This document shows, piece after piece, positions 8,079 through 11,513 of a stretch of DNA of 11,513 bases. The notes below the pieces were generated by a model, which did not search any database, was not told the DNA's origin, and saw nothing but the letters and a program-made list of their open reading frames with translations. The stretch is from positions 3,689 through 15,201 of the forward strand of contig MGNS01000045.1 in the NCBI GenBank assembly GCA_001795165.1, read 5' to 3'. The DNA comes from Chloroflexi bacterium RBG_16_57_11 (GTDB lineage: Bacteria; Chloroflexota; Anaerolineae; Anaerolineales; UBA4823). Both the position numbers and the translations under genes were made by a program. Every line of letters starts with the position of its first letter. Within the stretch, counting starts at the first letter, position 1.

Positions 8079-8105
8079 AAAAACCTGGCACCGCTTAATG
8101 CCAGG
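8079..8105 (-). terminator. Predicted intrinsic terminator of the upstream regulator gene
   Basis: On the minus strand a perfect 7-bp stem (CCTGGCA, 8-base loop, TGCCAGG; 8105 to 8084) is followed at once by TTTTT (8083-8079). It lies 48 bases after the stop codon of the large regulator gene and before the hdrCB start. The stem is short with five G-C pairs, so the strength is uncertain. Its upstream arm overlaps the place where the downstream operon's transcript would begin. Confidence 0.55.
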
Positions 8106-8161
8106 ATAATCGAGACATGGCTACAAAACGACTACAAAATTAAGCCCAACTGGCTACAATT
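8106..8161 (-). promoter_or_regulatory. Putative operon promoter with SARP-type direct repeats
   Basis: Reading the minus strand, three copies of a TTTTGTAG-like element end at 8154 (AATTGTAG), 8132 (TTTTGTAG) and 8121 (TTTTGTAG). Their spacing is 22 and then 11 bp, which puts all three on one face of the helix. Nine bases beyond the last copy is GATTAT (8111-8106), a plausible -10 box, while no good -35 box is present. SARP-family activators such as ActII-ORF4 and DnrI are known to bind heptamer-like repeats with 11 or 22 bp period about 8 bp before -10. The gene just upstream encodes a regulator with that domain layout. A start near 8099 would give a leader of about 93 bases. Binding by that regulator is inference. 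Confidence 0.5.
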
Positions 8162-11100
8162 TTTCCCCGATTTTTACCAGGATTTGTTCGGCCAGGCTCT
8201 GATCGTAACCCCGGTGATGATGTCTGGCTAGCTCCAGAGACTTATACGCGAAAGATTTGGCCAGACGGAAATTGTCCAATAACAGGTGCGCGTTCGCCAG
8301 CCCGGCGTACAAGCGGCCCTGTTCGGCACGCGAGTCGAGGCGTTCGGCCAGGGCCAGACCATCACGCAAATACCCTAACGCCAGCTCGGGGCGATCCGCC
8401 TGGTTTTCCAACCACCCCAGATAGCACAGGCAAAAGATTTCCTGTGTTGGGTCGCCGATTTCACGGGCGAGATCCAAGCTGGAAAGCAGGCACTCTCTAC
8501 CCTGTTCTACATGGCCACTACCGGCCAGAGCCACACCCAGATCTCCCAAGGCGATGCGCCGTAGATAGGGTGTTTTTGCCTGCTCGCAGCGCGCCAGAGC
8601 TTCCTGGGCCAGGTTTTCTGCGCGCCGGAAATTGCCGGTGTAACTGTCAAGCGCGGATAGATTACACAAGGTGTGGATTTCATAGCCCACTTCGTCCAGA
8701 TCATGGAAGATCTGCAATGCTTGTTTCAACCTTGCTTCGGCAGGGATGAAATCGCCTGTGGCGCGCTCTGTCAGGCCGATCTCGCGGAGCGCCCGAGCCT
8801 CCAGTTGCCTGTTCCCGATGAGGAGGCTCAATTGTAGAGTCTTTTCCGCACATTCCCGCGCCTTCAGGTATCGGCAGAACCAGCGATGCGCATTTGCCTC
8901 GCGGATGTAGATATGCGCCAGGGCACTTTGATCGCCCAGCGCGTTGGCCAGGCGGGCTTCTTCTGCAAGATCATCCTGGTAGGATTGCATCTCTCCCAAC
9001 GCTCGGAAAACACTGCTACGCTGGGACAGCGCCAATATTTGCAAACGATAATTGGCAGTGATGTCTTCTGGCATGGTCAGGTTAACTGCCTGTTGCTTGA
9101 GCGAAACCAAGGCGCGACTGAAGAAATCCAGTGCTTCGGTATATGCCAGAACCCGGATGGATTTCTCCCCGGCGCGCAAGGCATACTCCGCTGCCTTTGC
9201 GGATTCCCCGCTTTGTTCAAAATGCCAGGTAAGCAGGGCGAGATCGTCCGGATAATATTTTTCCACCAGCCTGGCGCACTGGCGGTGCAGGTAGCGGCGT
9301 TGACCATAACGGATGTCGTTATAGACGACCAAGCGCACCAGATCGAAAGCAAATTGGTATACACCGTGGTGCTCCGAGAGGAGGCGGTGTGAAACCAGCT
9401 GATCCAGGCTCTCCAGGATTTCTAATTCACCGGCCACGATCAGTTCTGGAGCCATTTCTTGAGTGATTGATTGGTTCAAAACGGCGATAACCTCCAGGAT
9501 CTTACGCTCCTGAGAGGTCAGCGGGATCAAACGGTACTGGATCGCCGTCTGCACTGTCTTAGGGAGCGGCAGGGCAGCCAGATCTGTCACCTGTTCGGGG
9601 ACCAAATGACTCTCGATCAGTGCTTGTATCGTCTCGAGAAGATAGAAAGGATTGCCGCCTGAAATCTGATGTAGCCTGACTGCCAGGTCTTGTTGCTCCT
9701 CGTGGATGCCAAAGTGATGAGACAGGATCTGGCTGACCTCATCCGTATTGAAGCCGGGGAGACAATGCTCTTCCAGCAATCCCAGCCGGTTCAGCGCAGC
9801 GCGCAATCCGGCCAGGGGTTGGGCCTCTTCCCTACGGTAAGAGCCGATGATTAAAAGATGCCCCAAACCTTCATAAGCTAACCGGCTAGATAAATAGACT
9901 AACCATTCCAGGGTAGTTGAATCGGCCCAATGAAGATCATCCAGGATGATCACGAGCGGTCGAAATCGGCTCTGCAAGCTGGTCGCGACCTGGTAAAGGG
10001 CTTCGAAGAGCCGCCGTTGCGCTTCCTCCTGCCGGGCTGGCAGCGGCGCCGGCAGGTTGGGGAAGCGAGAATAGATTTCCGGCAGTAACCTGGCAGCTTC
10101 AGCCAGCCAGAGTGGGTTGATATTCAATAAATGGGTTTGGATTTCGACCACCGGCCGAAGGGCTTCTGCGATTGGATGGTAGGCCAGGTTTTGCAACCCT
10201 TGGGTGCATGCGCTGTATAAGACGGTCCCATTGCAATGATAATGTGAAGCGATTTGTCGCAGCAGGCGTGATTTTCCGATGCCCGCATCCCCGCTGAAAA
10301 GGATCACCTTACCCCGGCCCGAGCAAGCCAGGTTGAAAGCCTGGTCAATGGCGTTTAGAATTTCGTCCCGACCGATAAAGGGCGTCTCCAGGCGGTGTAA
10401 TGACCTGTCAACCAGCCCATGTGGACGGGGTCCGGAGGCAGACTGGTAAACCGCCCAGGTCTTCGGTGAGGGGCTGATCCCCAGCTCCTGTTCCAGGGTG
10501 GCGACACAGGATTCAAACTGGCGCTCCGCCGCGCTGCGATCCCCGACGGCGGCGTACAGCTCGATCAGCTTGCAATGAACATCCTCCGCCAGGTTGTCGA
10601 TTTCGAGATAGCGCCTGGCGTGAGCGATCGCCTTGTCATGGTCCTTGCGATGGTGGTGGTAATCGATCAGATCGGACAAGATCTCCAGATAACGGCACTC
10701 GTAATATTGCCGCTCCCGGTTGACCCAGGCTTCGAATTCTTGAGTATCGCTTAGATTAAAGTTGCTCAGGAATGGACCACGATAGGACTGGATTACATTC
10801 TCCAGGGTGTTCAAAGAAAACGGCAAATCATCCTCCAGGCCTGGGTGTCTCTGGAGCAGCTTATGGCGCTCAGCATAAAGTTTCACCAGGGCGACTGTAT
10901 CGGACCACGTACGCACTGGATCCAGGGCAATATACTCGCTGGTAAATTCAATCAGATCCGGCTCAGGCAAGGCCAGGCGCAGATGGGTAAGTAAATGGGT
11001 GAGATTGCGCCGGGCTTTGGGCAGGGGATCTTCAGGCCACATCAGATCGCAAAGCTGTTCACGGGGAATGGGTTGGAGATCGGCGGAAAGGCGGTATAGT

Positions 11101-11252
11101 AAGGCACGCACCTGGCGGCGCGAGATGGATAGGATCCCATCTGACCAGGTGATCACTGGCGGACCCAACAAGGCAACCCGGAAGGCGGGTTGGCCAACGC
11201 TTTGCCCGCCGTTTATCGCCGTCAGATCGGAAGATTCATTTCTATTGCTCAC
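8154..11252 (-). CDS. Large SARP/LAL-like transcriptional regulator (OmpR-type wHTH, BTAD, AAA ATPase, TPR)
   Basis: This is a 1032-residue cytoplasmic regulator. Residues 24-110 form an OmpR/SARP-like winged helix (FRVALLGPP, then RQVRALLYRL, REQLCDLMWP and ARRNLTHLLTHLR). Residues about 115-270 are a bacterial transcriptional activator domain (EAWVNRERQYYE, HARRYLEID, TLEQELGISPSP). An AAA ATPase follows, with FIGRDEIL at 292, Walker A GDAGIGKS at 321-328, Walker B LVIILDDLHWAD at 433-444 and SGGNPFYL at 531-538. The remainder, from about residue 670, is TPR-like helical repeats. No C-terminal LuxR helix-turn-helix is seen, so DNA binding is by the N-terminus. The start is GTG with only a weak AAGAGA before it; an in-frame TAA four codons upstream and no Met until residue 71 support it. 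It sits 148 bases upstream of the electron-transfer operon on the same strand and probably controls it. The signal sensed by the ATPase/TPR part is unknown. Confidence 0.9.
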   Translation of the reverse strand: MSNRNESSDLTAINGGQSVGQPAFRVALLGPPVITWSDGILSISRRQVRALLYRLSADLQPIPREQLCDLMWPEDPLPKARRNLTHLLTHLRLALPEPDLIEFTSEYIALDPVRTWSDTVALVKLYAERHKLLQRHPGLEDDLPFSLNTLENVIQSYRGPFLSNFNLSDTQEFEAWVNRERQYYECRYLEILSDLIDYHHHRKDHDKAIAHARRYLEIDNLAEDVHCKLIELYAAVGDRSAAERQFESCVATLEQELGISPSPKTWAVYQSASGPRPHGLVDRSLHRLETPFIGRDEILNAIDQAFNLACSGRGKVILFSGDAGIGKSRLLRQIASHYHCNGTVLYSACTQGLQNLAYHPIAEALRPVVEIQTHLLNINPLWLAEAARLLPEIYSRFPNLPAPLPARQEEAQRRLFEALYQVATSLQSRFRPLVIILDDLHWADSTTLEWLVYLSSRLAYEGLGHLLIIGSYRREEAQPLAGLRAALNRLGLLEEHCLPGFNTDEVSQILSHHFGIHEEQQDLAVRLHQISGGNPFYLLETIQALIESHLVPEQVTDLAALPLPKTVQTAIQYRLIPLTSQERKILEVIAVLNQSITQEMAPELIVAGELEILESLDQLVSHRLLSEHHGVYQFAFDLVRLVVYNDIRYGQRRYLHRQCARLVEKYYPDDLALLTWHFEQSGESAKAAEYALRAGEKSIRVLAYTEALDFFSRALVSLKQQAVNLTMPEDITANYRLQILALSQRSSVFRALGEMQSYQDDLAEEARLANALGDQSALAHIYIREANAHRWFCRYLKARECAEKTLQLSLLIGNRQLEARALREIGLTERATGDFIPAEARLKQALQIFHDLDEVGYEIHTLCNLSALDSYTGNFRRAENLAQEALARCEQAKTPYLRRIALGDLGVALAGSGHVEQGRECLLSSLDLAREIGDPTQEIFCLCYLGWLENQADRPELALGYLRDGLALAERLDSRAEQGRLYAGLANAHLLLDNFRLAKSFAYKSLELARHHHRGYDQSLAEQILVKIGEKL

Positions 11253-11396
11253 CGCGGTCTCTTACAAGTGGTCAACTCCAAAAACATACCTGTGGTTGTC
11301 TAATCAATTTTATTATACATACTTTCTTTCCCAATGAATATTCGATTTGGTGGTCGGAGTGAAGCCTTTTTAATAGTCGATTCTTCCTGGGGATGG
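11253..11396. promoter_or_regulatory. Divergent intergenic region with likely regulator promoter
   Basis: This AT-rich gap separates the regulator (minus) from the HsdR-like remnant (plus). On the minus strand a perfect TATAAT at 11317-11312 lies about 60 bases before the GTG. The best -35 candidate is TTCATT with a short 15-base spacer, so the promoter is plausible but weak or activator dependent. No clear copy of the TTTTGTAG pair seen in front of the operon is present; a single CTTGTAAG occurs near 11261-11268. No convincing plus-strand promoter or terminator is seen. Confidence 0.4.
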
Positions 11397-11513
11397 ATGA
11401 CCACGCCTGAAGCCCGCGCTCGCCAGAATATCGACGCCCAGCTCACTGGCCGCGGATGTGTGGTGCAGGATGGCCTTGCCATGAACCAGCTCACCCGGTC
11501 AGATCTGGACGAG
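11397..11513 (+). pseudogene. hsdR: HsdR-like type I restriction subunit remnant, cut by the window edge
   Basis: From the ATG at 11397 the plus strand encodes 39 residues, beginning MTTPEARARQNIDAQLTGRG and followed by CVVQDGLAMN. This closely matches the extreme N-terminus of type I restriction endonuclease R subunits, which usually reads PE-ARARQNID-L---GW-VQD---MN. In intact R subunits the MN is followed by a G-VAVREFPL-like stretch leading into the nuclease domain. Here it is followed by QLTRSDLDE, which instead resembles the L-T-x-x-DL-ELE segment near the C-terminus of these proteins. I infer an internal deletion that removed the nuclease and helicase domains. The frame is open upstream to an ATG at 11334, but those 21 residues are not family-like. 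A weak GGGG precedes the chosen start. The edge prevents a decision between pseudogene, unusual small protein and diverged full gene. Confidence 0.5.

Noticed and set aside
8006..8098. Possible riboswitch in the roughly 93-base leader of the operon
   Set aside because: No known aptamer core or conserved stem arrangement could be recognised beyond the terminator stem.
7968..8231. An 87-codon plus-strand frame across the 8006-8153 gap
   Set aside because: It has no recognisable similarity, overlaps the start of hdrCB and the end of the regulator gene, and runs through the repeat, promoter and terminator signals.
11300..11494. A 64-codon minus-strand frame opposite the HsdR-like segment
   Set aside because: The plus strand carries a recognisable R-subunit motif in the same bases, while this frame has no motif and overlaps the regulator's promoter.
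1..11513. CRISPR array, tRNA or rRNA genes, insertion sequences
   Set aside because: No regularly spaced repeats beyond the three short promoter elements, no tRNA or rRNA-like segments, and no transposase motifs were seen on either strand.

Overview
The window looks like an anaerobic bacterial chromosome, most likely Chloroflexota (Anaerolineae-like). That placement is inferred from the moderately high GC, the very large winged-helix/BTAD/AAA/TPR regulator typical of that phylum, and the energy-metabolism gene set; no rRNA or marker gene confirms it. Almost everything lies on the minus strand, so transcription runs from high to low coordinates.

Region 1 (8005 down to the left edge) is one tight operon of seven electron-transfer genes. 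In transcription order these are: an HdrC-HdrB-like fusion, EtfB, EtfA, a membrane-bound EMO/DUF224-type Fe-S oxidoreductase, HdrA, MvhD, and the start of an MvhG-like [NiFe]-hydrogenase small subunit cut by the window edge. Gaps are 2 to 51 bases and every gene has a clear Shine-Dalgarno sequence. The organism need not make CoM/CoB. The two HdrB-like proteins lack most ligands of the heterodisulfide-reducing noncubane clusters, so they are probably electron conduits. The set suggests a path joining quinone (EMO) and a flavoprotein dehydrogenase (via EtfAB) to an HdrA-MvhD-hydrogenase module. This would be a candidate flavin-based bifurcating or confurcating assembly, for example for H2 formation from low-potential-demanding oxidations in syntrophy. 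That role is inference.

Region 2 (8006-8153) is a compact control region. Three TTGTAG-type direct repeats are spaced 22 and 11 bp apart, the period known for SARP-family activators, and they sit 9 bp from a possible -10 box. A 7-bp stem followed by T5 appears to end transcription of the upstream regulator while lying at or before the predicted operon start.

Region 3 (8154-11252) encodes a 1032-residue SARP/LAL-like regulator: an OmpR-type DNA-binding domain, BTAD, AAA ATPase and TPRs. It is immediately upstream and on the same strand, and is the obvious candidate to bind the repeats.

Region 4 (11253-11513) holds a likely promoter for the regulator and, on the plus strand, the start of a type I restriction HsdR-like reading frame. 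That frame seems to jump from the extreme N-terminal motif to something resembling the C-terminal region, so it is probably a deletion remnant.
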